A stretch of DNA of 46,993 nucleotides, from positions 1-46,993 of the forward strand of contig JAJFUV010000172.1 of the NCBI GenBank assembly GCA_021372245.1. Direction: 5' to 3'. The notes below the pieces were generated by a model that did no database searches, was not told where the DNA came from, and worked only from the letters and a program-made list of their open reading frames with translations. Each line of letters opens with the position of its first letter. The stretch's first letter is position 1. Positions 33,341 through 42,105 of this stretch are shown in pieces. Source of the stretch: Terriglobales bacterium. GTDB lineage: Bacteria > Acidobacteriota > Terriglobia > Bryobacterales > Bryobacteraceae. Position numbers and translations under genes: made by a program.

Positions 33341-34617
33341 TACGTCACCTGGTCTGCTTTCAGTCGTCGCGTAAGAGCATTTGCGCTTTCCAGCGACCGT
33401 TTGAGAGCCACTCCGCCAAACTCTGCTTGACGGCGAATGCCTGGAATTTGTGCCCGCAGTCCGGAACGTATATTGTCGCTATTGGCAATGATTTCGCTCA
33501 ACACAATCTGGCAATTGTCGAAGGTGAAGCGGCTGAGGTCCAGGCACGGGCACGGATTTGGATAGATCCGGTGTGCCATGCCGTGCGCCTTTTCACTGTA
33601 GGCCAGCAATACTGTGGGCACGCCTTCAGAGCTAGCATTGATTGCACAGTGCATTCGAGCGGCTATCACAACCGTGCAGGAGCGCAGCACCGGCTTCATA
33701 CCCAGAAAACCGCAGTCGACATTATTTACTGACGTACGCAAACGGGCAGAGGTCGATAGGCATGAGTACACCTTGTAGAGGTATCTGACATCATCATCCT
33801 TTTCAGTGAGAGTCGACACCACGTGAGGTAACAGCACAACGTCGCAATTGAAGTGTTCGATCAACCGGGAGATCGTGCTTCCATGACTCGTAGCGGCCTC
33901 ATCGAGTGAGGCAAACGCTCCAGCACGAAGAATGCTTAACGGACTCAGATTTATGCCGATCGTTATTGGGTAGTGCGGTCGGTTCTCAGTTGCTTCGATC
34001 GAAGGTACCGCAAAAGCCGGATCGGCAGCCTCTACAACGTTGCTATCCACGGCAAGTTTGGCTAGGTAAGTGGTGGTTGACGTTTCTCGCGATGTGATTA
34101 GGGTGGCGCGGCGTAGGTGTTTTGTGACGATACGCTCTGCTTCGGGATCCTTGCTGAACGGTCCGATGGAGGCACCCCAGATTATCAACTTCTTCTTGTG
34201 CCCCATAATACGCTCGCCGGCTTCAATCAGTTCCCGAGGGTACCCTCTGCCATCTCTACCTGGCGTGTACAAATCCCCGCCGATACTCAATACCACGTCG
34301 GTCTCTTTCAGCGCTTCGATGCGTTCAACGGCACCGGGTGGATCCAAGGCGAGAAGGCTGCAAGCTTTGCATAGAATATACCTTGCCGAATACCGTCTCA
34401 TCTGACTGCGGCGAAGGACTGGGATGCGCCGCACGACTTTAATGTCGCATCCCGCAAGGCGCCATGTGTCGTCTTCCACCATTAATGATGCATAGCTGAT
34501 TGCCGCATCCGGCCAGACTTTTCGAAGGATGGCAACCGTCCCCCTCACGATTGCCTCGCAGCCATAGTTGTAGACACCGGATACGCCGTACAGAAGAAAC
34601 CGGGGAGACGCAGGCAT
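33340..34617 (-). CDS. Polysaccharide pyruvyl transferase family protein
   Basis: A 425-residue member of the WcaK/CsaB pyruvyl transferase family. The start at 34617 is supported by GAGGTGAGAG about ten bases upstream; the ATG at 34674 lacks a ribosome-binding site. Features are the opening RFLLYGVSGVYNYGCEAIVRG, LSIGGDLYTPGRDGRGYPRE, IIWGASIGPFSKDPEAE and the family pattern CTVVIAARMHCAINASSEGVPTVLLAYSEKA-like near 350-380. These enzymes add ketal pyruvate from phosphoenolpyruvate to a sugar, giving the polymer acidic groups. The acceptor sugar is not known. Confidence 0.85.
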   Translation of the reverse strand: MPASPRFLLYGVSGVYNYGCEAIVRGTVAILRKVWPDAAISYASLMVEDDTWRLAGCDIKVVRRIPVLRRSQMRRYSARYILCKACSLLALDPPGAVERIEALKETDVVLSIGGDLYTPGRDGRGYPRELIEAGERIMGHKKKLIIWGASIGPFSKDPEAERIVTKHLRRATLITSRETSTTTYLAKLAVDSNVVEAADPAFAVPSIEATENRPHYPITIGINLSPLSILRAGAFASLDEAATSHGSTISRLIEHFNCDVVLLPHVVSTLTEKDDDVRYLYKVYSCLSTSARLRTSVNNVDCGFLGMKPVLRSCTVVIAARMHCAINASSEGVPTVLLAYSEKAHGMAHRIYPNPCPCLDLSRFTFDNCQIVLSEIIANSDNIRSGLRAQIPGIRRQAEFGGVALKRSLESANALTRRLKADQVT

Positions 34618-34721
34618 CAGGGCGAAACTCTCACCTCTCGAAGCTGGATGTATCGCGTATATCGTGCATGCCATGAATAGCGGGCACGCGGACGTGCGGC
34701 GTGCACGAGAGGATCATTTAG

Positions 34722-35876
34722 TCATCCCGCAGCGCGCATTCCGGAAAGGACCCTTCCTTCTTCGAGCCGCTGGCAGTACAACGCAAGAAAGGCGGCAGTA
34801 AATCCCTGTGACCACAATGTTGGCGTGAAACTGTTCGGATAAAGTCCCACATTGATGCACTCACCTAGCGAACCGTCCACGAATCCATCAGTCCGGGTGA
34901 GGTTCAATAGTCCGCGAAATGTGCGCCCGGTCATCGCTTCGTAAACGGTCGGGTCCAGCAAACCTGTGTTCATACAGCGTTCGGCCGCGTACGCAAGCAT
35001 TGCAGAACCAGAGGTGTCCACGCGCCCATACGGGTGGTTCATTAGCCAGGCCCAACACCCGTTCTCACGTTGCATCCCGAAGACCTGCTCGTACAGCCGC
35101 CGTGTGGCTGCCCCAAGTTCTTCGTACCCGTGAGCGTCTTTGGGGAGATCGGCCAACGAGTCCGCCAGTCCGACCGCCAGCCATCCTACCCCCCTGGTCC
35201 AGCCAACCGGTCCCAGCCCACCAGTCACCGTTGTTCGGTACGCGTGAAATGGGAGAAAAGTCTCGGCCTCCATTCCTCGGGACAGAAACGCACACAGTTG
35301 CAGGACGCTTAGTTTGGTCGCCTCCGGCTCGGCGAATACGCGACCATATCGTGCCAGAAACGGGCAGATCATTCCAACCGTGTCAACAAACGCGATGTCG
35401 GGCCAGTCAGCTCGGTATGGCAGGCTACCTTCCGCGGTTCTTTCATGCTCGCGGATGAGAAAGTGCCCGATTTCACGAATCGCTTTCTCCAGCCGCGAAC
35501 TTCCCCGCCTCTCAAGTAAATGGAGGAGGCTGTGACCGATCATGCACTGATCTACTCTCCTCAGCGGCTGAAAGAAGCACCCGCGTTGATCGATGACCTG
35601 ATCTAACAACCTCTCCAGTGATTCGGCCGCCTGTTCCGCACCGGGTAGAGTCAGGCTTGCCGTGAGTCCTAGCGCCAGGCAGGCATCCGGCCACCCTCCC
35701 CGTTCTGTCGGTGGTCCAAACGGACATGACACCCCGTGAATGGCTTGAATAGTCGCCCGGAGTACGATATTTCTGTACTCGCCAATCCCCAGTTGTGGAA
35801 GATATTGAGGTGGCGGCTGCTTGCCTGAGTGTTTACGCCGCGCCCAATTGACTGCCGCTAGAACCCGAAAGGTCAA
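34722..35876 (-). CDS. GH88/GH105-like unsaturated glucuronyl or rhamnogalacturonyl hydrolase
   Basis: A 384-residue (alpha/alpha)6-barrel type protein. Signature stretches resemble GH105: PYRADWPDIAFVDTVGMICPFLARYG (catalytic-Asp region, about 155-180), HAYRTTVTGGLGPVGWTRGVGW, GLADSLADLPKD and DTSGSAMLAYA. The family removes unsaturated uronic acid from the non-reducing end of lyase products. There is no signal peptide, so it would act in the cytoplasm. The start is uncertain: TTG at 35876 follows CTGAAAG, and no ATG precedes the conserved part. A cytoplasmic glycan hydrolase inside a biosynthesis operon is unexpected; it could be a trimming enzyme or salvage function. Confidence 0.7.
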   Translation of the reverse strand: MTFRVLAAVNWARRKHSGKQPPPQYLPQLGIGEYRNIVLRATIQAIHGVSCPFGPPTERGGWPDACLALGLTASLTLPGAEQAAESLERLLDQVIDQRGCFFQPLRRVDQCMIGHSLLHLLERRGSSRLEKAIREIGHFLIREHERTAEGSLPYRADWPDIAFVDTVGMICPFLARYGRVFAEPEATKLSVLQLCAFLSRGMEAETFLPFHAYRTTVTGGLGPVGWTRGVGWLAVGLADSLADLPKDAHGYEELGAATRRLYEQVFGMQRENGCWAWLMNHPYGRVDTSGSAMLAYAAERCMNTGLLDPTVYEAMTGRTFRGLLNLTRTDGFVDGSLGECINVGLYPNSFTPTLWSQGFTAAFLALYCQRLEEGRVLSGMRAAG

Positions 35877-36032
35877 CTTTCAGCCTGTTCCTCGCTGCCT
35901 GCCCCGCACGTCTGCAGCATGCCTACTTCATGCGTGATCTAGCTGATAGCTTCGAATCTGTAGTCTTGAAAGAGTCGAACATGAATTCCGGCGGGAGTGT
36001 CGCTCGCTTTATCAAGCCGGGCCTACATATTC

Positions 36033-37307
36033 TCATGAACGGGGCAGGAGCCAGCGGTGGGGAAGGGTGACGCAGCCGAACCGGCTGTTTGTGCTTACCG
36101 GCCGTCCGTGAACAAGTCCCTCGGAGACCGAGAAGGTCGCTGCGCCTTCCACGTGATCCTGTAATTCGCCTTCACAAGATATGGCGACGTTAATTCTGTA
36201 ATCTCCAGGAAGTAGCAGGTTCTCTTCCAGAGTGCAGATAAGCGCCGTGTCCGAGTCCGGGTTGACAGTATCGTTGCTGCTTCGCCGGGCGCTGTTGAAG
36301 TTCGCTACCGGTTGGCCGCGCTCATCATAGATCGTGAAAGTACAGGCTACGCCGGTACAGGCTGATGTCAAATGAAAAACAAACTCGGCCGGCCACCCGG
36401 CTATTAAGGCATTCGAGCCGTCGGTCCCACCTGTTGCGATGTCAACGGAAGTCAGTCTCACCAAGCCTTTGCCCGTTCGGTCTTTTCGCTCCCACAGCGG
36501 TAGGTCGGCTACGCTCCCCATTGTGCGCAAATATCCCGCCACGGCATCGCGAACGCCTGCATTCATCCAGACCGAACCATTGCGCAACACGATCCCCCGC
36601 GAACATAATGATTGGACAGCCGCAAGGTTGTGGCTCACAAAAAGTACGGTGCGTCCTTCCTGCGCCACATCTTGCATCTTTCCCAGACACTTCTTCTGAA
36701 ACTCCGCGTCGCCAACTGCCAACACCTCGTCCACTAACAGAATCTCCGGCTGCAGGTGTGCCGCCACCGCAAAGGCCAACCGCAAATACATTCCGCTGGA
36801 GTAATGCTTCACCGGTGTGTCGATGAACTTCTCCACCTCGGCGAATGCCACCATCTCGTCAAACTTGCGGTCGATCTCCCCGCGCCGCATCCCCAGAATT
36901 GCGCCGTTCAGGTAGATGTTCTCCCGGCCGGAAAGCTCCGGGTGAAAACCTGTGCCCACTTCCAGGAGCGATCCCACCCTGCCATGAACCTCGGCAAAGC
37001 CTTCGGTCGGCTCGGTGATCCGGGACAGGATCTTCAGCAGCGTACTCTTCCCCGCCCCGTTGCGCCCTATTACTCCGAGCACTTCGCCGCGCTTCACCTC
37101 GAATGACACGTCCTTCAGCGCCCAGATGCTCTCCTCGGCCCTTCCCTCGCCATTTCCACGCGTGAATGCGGAACGAATCACTCGGAAGGGCGCTCCAGCG
37201 GCCCGCATCATCTGCTCGCGTAAGGTCTTATATCTTGCCCGCGTTCGGTCCCGGCCGATGCGATACTGCTTACCCAGACCTTCCACACGAATTGCGACGT
37301 CGGACAT
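36033..37307 (-). CDS. wzt: Wzt-type ABC transporter ATPase with C-terminal glycan-binding domain
   Basis: A 424-residue polysaccharide-export ATPase. The nucleotide-binding domain (about 60-250) holds Walker A GRNGAGKS (81-88), the signature loop in HYSSGMYLRLAFAVA, Walker B ILLVDEVLAVGDAEF and the switch His in FVSHN. From about residue 285 a beta-rich domain follows (EFVFHLTSACTGVACTFTIYDERG, then LEENLLLPGDYRINVAIS), as in Wzt proteins whose C-terminal jelly-roll recognises the finished, end-capped glycan. It pairs with the Wzm permease at 41236-42093, from which it is separated by the 3.7-kb secreted-protein gene. The end-cap chemistry cannot be read. Confidence 0.92.
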   Translation of the reverse strand: MSDVAIRVEGLGKQYRIGRDRTRARYKTLREQMMRAAGAPFRVIRSAFTRGNGEGRAEESIWALKDVSFEVKRGEVLGVIGRNGAGKSTLLKILSRITEPTEGFAEVHGRVGSLLEVGTGFHPELSGRENIYLNGAILGMRRGEIDRKFDEMVAFAEVEKFIDTPVKHYSSGMYLRLAFAVAAHLQPEILLVDEVLAVGDAEFQKKCLGKMQDVAQEGRTVLFVSHNLAAVQSLCSRGIVLRNGSVWMNAGVRDAVAGYLRTMGSVADLPLWERKDRTGKGLVRLTSVDIATGGTDGSNALIAGWPAEFVFHLTSACTGVACTFTIYDERGQPVANFNSARRSSNDTVNPDSDTALICTLEENLLLPGDYRINVAISCEGELQDHVEGAATFSVSEGLVHGRPVSTNSRFGCVTLPHRWLLPRS

Positions 37308-37331
37308 GTTGTTGGTTGGCGGTTGCCGTTC

Positions 37332-40300
37332 CTATGCCACGGCTAACGGCACGGTGCTGCTGGAGGCTTCGCCCACCTTGACCACCAGATCGAGCGACGC
37401 CCCAGTCGGCACATCCGATGGCACTTCGAAGTTAACCTGGTACAATCCGAGAAAGCCCGGCGCGTAACCGCTGAAGTATATCGTGCAGCCGACGTTGGCG
37501 ACGCCTACCGTCACTGATTGCAGGACCTGCGCTGGAGGGACCGGCCCGGGGTTTCCGGTTGCGACCGCCGGGTGCACCGCTCCCGCTCCGGTGAGGAAAA
37601 GGGAAATGACTTCCTTCCGTTGCGCCGGCGCATTAGGCGTCACCAGGCGGCCATCCACGTGTATCGCCGCTGCAACACTCACCCCACCCCCCAACGGAAT
37701 CTGGAAAATCCCTGGCTGGGCGGTAAGCACGGCCACGCCCTCGACGGCGGCGTGTTTGCTGTTGTTGATAACTTCTACAGTGGCCGCGTCGGCCGCCGTT
37801 TCAAAGGGTACTTGGAGATTGATCTGCTCCTCAACCCCTTGTGCGGCAATTGCCAGCAATGGGGCGGGTCTCCCCGCGATCAGGACGCGCACTCCCTCGT
37901 AAGTTGTTTGCCCCCCCGCATCGTGGATACCCGTCAATTCCGATAGTCCGGAGCCGAATATGGACACCAGCCCTCCCGGCGTTAGCCCGGGTGTAAGGCT
38001 CGCGGCGTTTACCACACTGGTAGCGCTGAATCTCGGGGTCTTCGGAGTGACTAGCAATGTCACGGGAATCGGCGCAAGCGCCGGGATGCTGGCTGCGGTC
38101 GTGAGATTGATCGTTCCCGTGTAGGTTCCGGCGCGCAGCGCTGCGGGATTCACGCTGACGGTCAAATCCGCGGGCGTCCTGCCGGTGGAGCGGTCTACCG
38201 AAAGCCAAGCGCCGCCAGACGCGGACACTGAAAAATCCTCATCGCCGCCTGACCCCGCAATTTGTATGACTCGGGATAGCGGGACGCTGTCACCGCGCTC
38301 CGCGCTGAAACTGAGCGAGGCGGCCGAAGCAAGCAAGCCCGCCTCCGTGACAGCAAGCGTCACATTGGTCACAACAGAGCTGTTCTCAGCACCCTGCGCT
38401 GAAATGCGCACCGCGCCTCTGTATGCGCCAACTGACAGCTGGCGCGGATCCACCAAGATCGTCACCGTCCCCGGCGTCGCGCCGTTCAGCGGGATCGCCT
38501 GGAGCCAGTTGCCTCCGCTGTCTGTCGACACCGAAGCCGTGTACGATAATGAACTTTCGGAACTGGACACGATCAGCGACTGCGTAGCCGGTATTGCGCC
38601 TCCCCGCTGAAAAGCGAACGACAGCGCGCTGCGATCGACTCTTAGATTGTTCCCCTGCACCGTCAGCGTTACCGGGACGATTACGGGACTGTTCGACGCG
38701 CCGCCCGATGCAATCGTCACACTTCCCTGGTAAGAGCCTGGGGCCAGCCCTGCCGTATCCACCCACACATTGACGGAAGCCGGCACCTTTCCTCCCGCCA
38801 TGCTGACCTTGAGCCAGTTTCCGGTACTACTTGCCGTCACCATAATGGCCAGATTTGGATTTGTGGACGTGATGACGACGGCCTGCGGTGGCACAGCGGC
38901 TCCTCCGGTCTCCGCAGCGAACGTCAGTTGTCCCGGTGTCGCCACCAAGGATTGCCAGAGAATCATGCGGTAGAGGTTCGTGCTCCCCCAGAAGTAGAGC
39001 GCTTTACCCCATGGCCCGCTCGCCACGCTCATGCCCGCATGTGAGGTTGTGTCGGCATAGACCGTTGTCACGCTTCCGTCGGATGGGGATGCCTTGACCA
39101 AGTTGTTACCGGAATAGTAGTAAACATATCCATCCGGCCCCAGCACCGGATTGCTGTCATAATAAGCTGCCCCGTTGAAAAGGTTGCCGGGCCGCGAGGC
39201 AATCCAGTCCTTTTTGCCTGTTGCGGGGTCGAAGGAGACCAGCGTATAGGAGGACTCCGTGCCCTTGATCAATCCCATGACGTGGCCGTTTTGCAGTAGA
39301 ACCAGCTTTCCGTGCGAGGTGACCCCATCAACGGTGTAGCTACGCGCAACGCTGTGGGATGCAACGTCGAACGCAAAGATCTTGCCCACCGTTTCCGCGC
39401 ATCCGTAGCTACCCGACTGTGCTCCCCCGGAATAGAGTAAAGTGGTGCCGCCGCTGATCGGGATAAGCGCGTAAGGTGTGAAACACTCCAACGACGGTGG
39501 ACCGCTTCGGTATGTTCCCGTGGAGTGGTCGGCCGGATTGTACCAACTGATGTCACCGCCGATCCGGTCTCTTTCCCATGCGCCCGCTGTGTAAAGCCTG
39601 TCATCGTTCCCAATCGCGGAGTAGTAGTGTCGTGTCCCCCCCAATGCCATGGCCAGGCACGGGTTGGTCGGATTCGCGCCCTTGCAGGCTGTTGCAGGGG
39701 TCCCTCCCGTGACGGTCCAGGTATTTCTGGGATCGTAGCGGAACGTTGTCGAGTCGTACCCGTCGAAATACCAGTACGTTCCATCGCTAACCACGGCGTA
39801 GGTGCTCTGTCTCGGGATAGCGCCTTTCGCCACCGTAGCCGCCGTGGAAATTGTGTGAAGTGAATCCGGCAGATACTGCCCCCCCACAAGCATCATGTTG
39901 TCGGATACCAACGATTGCGGCACCGCCCGCTTGATGGGCACGCCTGTCAGGACCAGCGTCCCCTGCTTGGTCACCCATGAGCCGGCGCCGGCGGGGTTCC
40001 GGTAACGCATCGTCGTGACTCCGGCTGTTGCGGAGCTCGCGTCCACGTTCGAAACATCCAGGTTCACATTGAAGCGTGCGACCTCCTCCCCAGGCGCTTC
40101 GTTTTGAAAATAGACCGTACCGTTCCAATACCAGGGGTTCACTGGCGGCTCTGGAATCACACTCACGGGGCAAGCCCCGCTGCTTGGAACTGCGTACCAC
40201 GTGTGCGAGCTGCCGTTGTAGTAATCGTAAGTAAAGGAGCCGTCCGAGATCTTCTTGTAAACCCCGCCACCTGAGCCCTGCGGGGATCTGAAGCAATCTT

Positions 40301-41021
40301 GTTGACTCTTGTCGGTGATCTTGATGATAGTCAACCACCAGCCATTCGTGTTCATGTCCCGCATCCCCACATAGACGTAGTTAGCGTCCGCCTGCAATGT
40401 GGAGCCGATGCGGTAACAGCCGGCGCAGGTTGGGTTGCCTGGGGGAGCGGATATCACTCCGTAATCCGTGACCAACCTTGTTACAGGATTCACACGCGAT
40501 AGCGCTACCTTGCCCTCGGTAGCCATGGTGAACCACAGGGAACCGTCTGGGCCCTCCACCGCCATATTTGCCCCATCGCCGCCCACATCGCTGCACGTAT
40601 TTGTCTGCCAGCTTTGGGCGGCATAACGCGTCACGGCCCCAACCAGGTTGTATTCATACAGTTTGCAGCCGTCCAGAGTGGTGAACCAAAGGTTCCCTGT
40701 GGTCTTGGAGGCGACCACCTTCGCGTAGAGGTGTACTCTTCCACCGTGACCGAGATTCGTCACATAGGATTGCCCAGTCGAAAGATTGATGTGGAACAGC
40801 TGTATGTTCGCCTGGTCGTTCGAGGTATCGTAGAACCCAACGTAATGGACGTATCCGCCTGACGAAAATAGAATCCGGCTTGGGTTGCTGATAGCCTGTA
40901 TCTGCGTCCCCAGATTCTCCTTCACCTGACCAACACACGCACTGACCAGGAGCGCCAAGCCCAACGCAACCTGTCCCGGTGTCCAGTCGCAAATCCGCCC
41001 AAAATAGATTCTGCGCGCCAT
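37332..41021 (-). CDS. Large secreted protein: beta-propeller, three BACON-like repeats and TIGR03437-type C-terminal domain
   Basis: A 1229-residue exported protein; the hydrophobic stretch VALGLALLVSACVGQ near residues 18-32 is the signal, with a possible lipobox (VSAC). Residues ~40-720 form repeated beta units of a large propeller (for example SLWFTMATEGKVALSRVNPVTRLV and DGYVYYYSGNNLVKASPSDGSV). Three ~90-residue BACON-like repeats follow (about 725-1000), each with LSFSAERGG-type starts, GNWLQ or AWLSV, and a LAPGSYQGSVTI-type close. The last ~228 residues (from SVVNAASLTPG) match the TIGR03437 pattern. BACON domains are thought to bind carbohydrate or mucin. Placed between wzm and wzt, it may bind the exported polymer. 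Function is inferred only. Confidence 0.82.
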   Translation of the reverse strand: MARRIYFGRICDWTPGQVALGLALLVSACVGQVKENLGTQIQAISNPSRILFSSGGYVHYVGFYDTSNDQANIQLFHINLSTGQSYVTNLGHGGRVHLYAKVVASKTTGNLWFTTLDGCKLYEYNLVGAVTRYAAQSWQTNTCSDVGGDGANMAVEGPDGSLWFTMATEGKVALSRVNPVTRLVTDYGVISAPPGNPTCAGCYRIGSTLQADANYVYVGMRDMNTNGWWLTIIKITDKSQQDCFRSPQGSGGGVYKKISDGSFTYDYYNGSSHTWYAVPSSGACPVSVIPEPPVNPWYWNGTVYFQNEAPGEEVARFNVNLDVSNVDASSATAGVTTMRYRNPAGAGSWVTKQGTLVLTGVPIKRAVPQSLVSDNMMLVGGQYLPDSLHTISTAATVAKGAIPRQSTYAVVSDGTYWYFDGYDSTTFRYDPRNTWTVTGGTPATACKGANPTNPCLAMALGGTRHYYSAIGNDDRLYTAGAWERDRIGGDISWYNPADHSTGTYRSGPPSLECFTPYALIPISGGTTLLYSGGAQSGSYGCAETVGKIFAFDVASHSVARSYTVDGVTSHGKLVLLQNGHVMGLIKGTESSYTLVSFDPATGKKDWIASRPGNLFNGAAYYDSNPVLGPDGYVYYYSGNNLVKASPSDGSVTTVYADTTSHAGMSVASGPWGKALYFWGSTNLYRMILWQSLVATPGQLTFAAETGGAAVPPQAVVITSTNPNLAIMVTASSTGNWLKVSMAGGKVPASVNVWVDTAGLAPGSYQGSVTIASGGASNSPVIVPVTLTVQGNNLRVDRSALSFAFQRGGAIPATQSLIVSSSESSLSYTASVSTDSGGNWLQAIPLNGATPGTVTILVDPRQLSVGAYRGAVRISAQGAENSSVVTNVTLAVTEAGLLASAASLSFSAERGDSVPLSRVIQIAGSGGDEDFSVSASGGAWLSVDRSTGRTPADLTVSVNPAALRAGTYTGTINLTTAASIPALAPIPVTLLVTPKTPRFSATSVVNAASLTPGLTPGGLVSIFGSGLSELTGIHDAGGQTTYEGVRVLIAGRPAPLLAIAAQGVEEQINLQVPFETAADAATVEVINNSKHAAVEGVAVLTAQPGIFQIPLGGGVSVAAAIHVDGRLVTPNAPAQRKEVISLFLTGAGAVHPAVATGNPGPVPPAQVLQSVTVGVANVGCTIYFSGYAPGFLGLYQVNFEVPSDVPTGASLDLVVKVGEASSSTVPLAVA

Positions 41022-41235
41022 CTACGAATATACAATAATCGGCGGAGCATACTTGCGACATGACACCACGCCCTCACTGTTGGGTTGAGGCGTTCACATG
41101 AGAGTCTCGATGAGTTTCAACCGAGTTTCCGTCCCATCTACCCTGCGTGCTGCTGGCTTCCCGCCGCCGCGCGCCCCCCCCTGCGCATGCTAAACGAAAC
41201 CAGCGCGCCCGGTAACCGCAACGGCGCCGATCCCC
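41022..41235. other. Spacer between wzm and the large secreted-protein gene
   Basis: A 214-base gap, longer than most in this locus. On the minus strand an AT-rich TATTGTATATT lies just before the ATG at 41021, too close for a normal -10 with leader, and there is a weak five-base hairpin (CCTCA/TGAGG). I see no gene. A separate promoter for the secreted protein is possible but unproven. Confidence 0.35.
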
Positions 41236-42093
41236 CTAGACCACGTCCGCAAACGTCCTCTCCATGCGCCGGAAGTAGAACGCTCCGGACACCAGTAGCA
41301 GCACCGCCACAGTTGAGCTCACCGCCACCATCGGCCCGGGCTGCGTCTTGGCCCCCAGCAGCGCCCAACGGAATCCCTCCACCACGCCAACCATTGGATT
41401 GATCCCGTACACCGTGCGCCAAGGCTCCCCCAACAGGCTGCTCGGGTAAGCGATCGGAGTCGCGTACATCCAGAACTGCACCAGGAACGGCACGACGTAT
41501 CGCACATCCCGGTACTCCACGTTCAGCGCCGATAGCCACAACCCCACCCCAAGCGACGTCACGAACGCCAGCAGGAAGAACGGGATCAGCCATAGAGCCT
41601 GCCACGTGAGTCCCACGCCGTAGTACAGCATCATCACCACCAGCAGCCCAAACGCGAACAGGAAGTCCACCACACCGCCCAGCACGCTCGATATAGGAAT
41701 TGTCAGCCGCGGGAAGTAGACCTTCTTGATCAGGTTCGCGCTTCCCACCAAGCTATTCGACGATTGGTTCAGCCCGTAAGCAAAGAACGTCCACGGTACC
41801 AAGCCTGCCAACGTGAAAATCGGGTACGGCAACCCGTCGGACGGCATCTTCGCCAAACGTCCGAAGAACAGACTGAAGATCAGCATGGTCAGCAGCGGCT
41901 GCAGGATGGCCCACGCCGCGCCCAGTGCCGTCTGTTTATAGCGGACTTTGATGTCACGCCAAGTCAGGAAGTACAGCAGCTCGCGGAACTGCCACAACTC
42001 GCGCAGCTTCAGCGACACCCATCCCTTTGAAGGCTCAATCCGCAGCACCGGCACGGTGTCGGCACATATGGGAGTTTCGGGACAGGCACTCAT
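41236..42093 (-). CDS. wzm: Wzm-type ABC-2 polysaccharide export permease
   Basis: A 285-residue ABC-2 family membrane protein with six predicted helices. It shows the conserved LLYFLTWRDIKVRYKQTALGAAWAILQPL opening (about 38-66), LVPWTFFAYGLNQSSNSLV and the RFVLFLVQFWMYATPI-type region followed by YGINPMVGVVEGFRW. These are hallmarks of O-antigen, teichoic-acid and capsule exporters. The start is the ATG at 42093; a TTG codon just before it is less likely. It should move the lipid-linked polymer across the inner membrane together with Wzt. It follows the Wzc-type gene by 12 bases. Confidence 0.93.
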   Translation of the reverse strand: MSACPETPICADTVPVLRIEPSKGWVSLKLRELWQFRELLYFLTWRDIKVRYKQTALGAAWAILQPLLTMLIFSLFFGRLAKMPSDGLPYPIFTLAGLVPWTFFAYGLNQSSNSLVGSANLIKKVYFPRLTIPISSVLGGVVDFLFAFGLLVVMMLYYGVGLTWQALWLIPFFLLAFVTSLGVGLWLSALNVEYRDVRYVVPFLVQFWMYATPIAYPSSLLGEPWRTVYGINPMVGVVEGFRWALLGAKTQPGPMVAVSSTVAVLLLVSGAFYFRRMERTFADVV

Positions 42094-42105
42094 CAAGTTA
42101 CGATC

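Noticed and set aside
41085..41402. Plus-strand frame across the wzm end
   Set aside because: Antisense to the permease gene, Pro/Arg-rich, with no recognisable domain.
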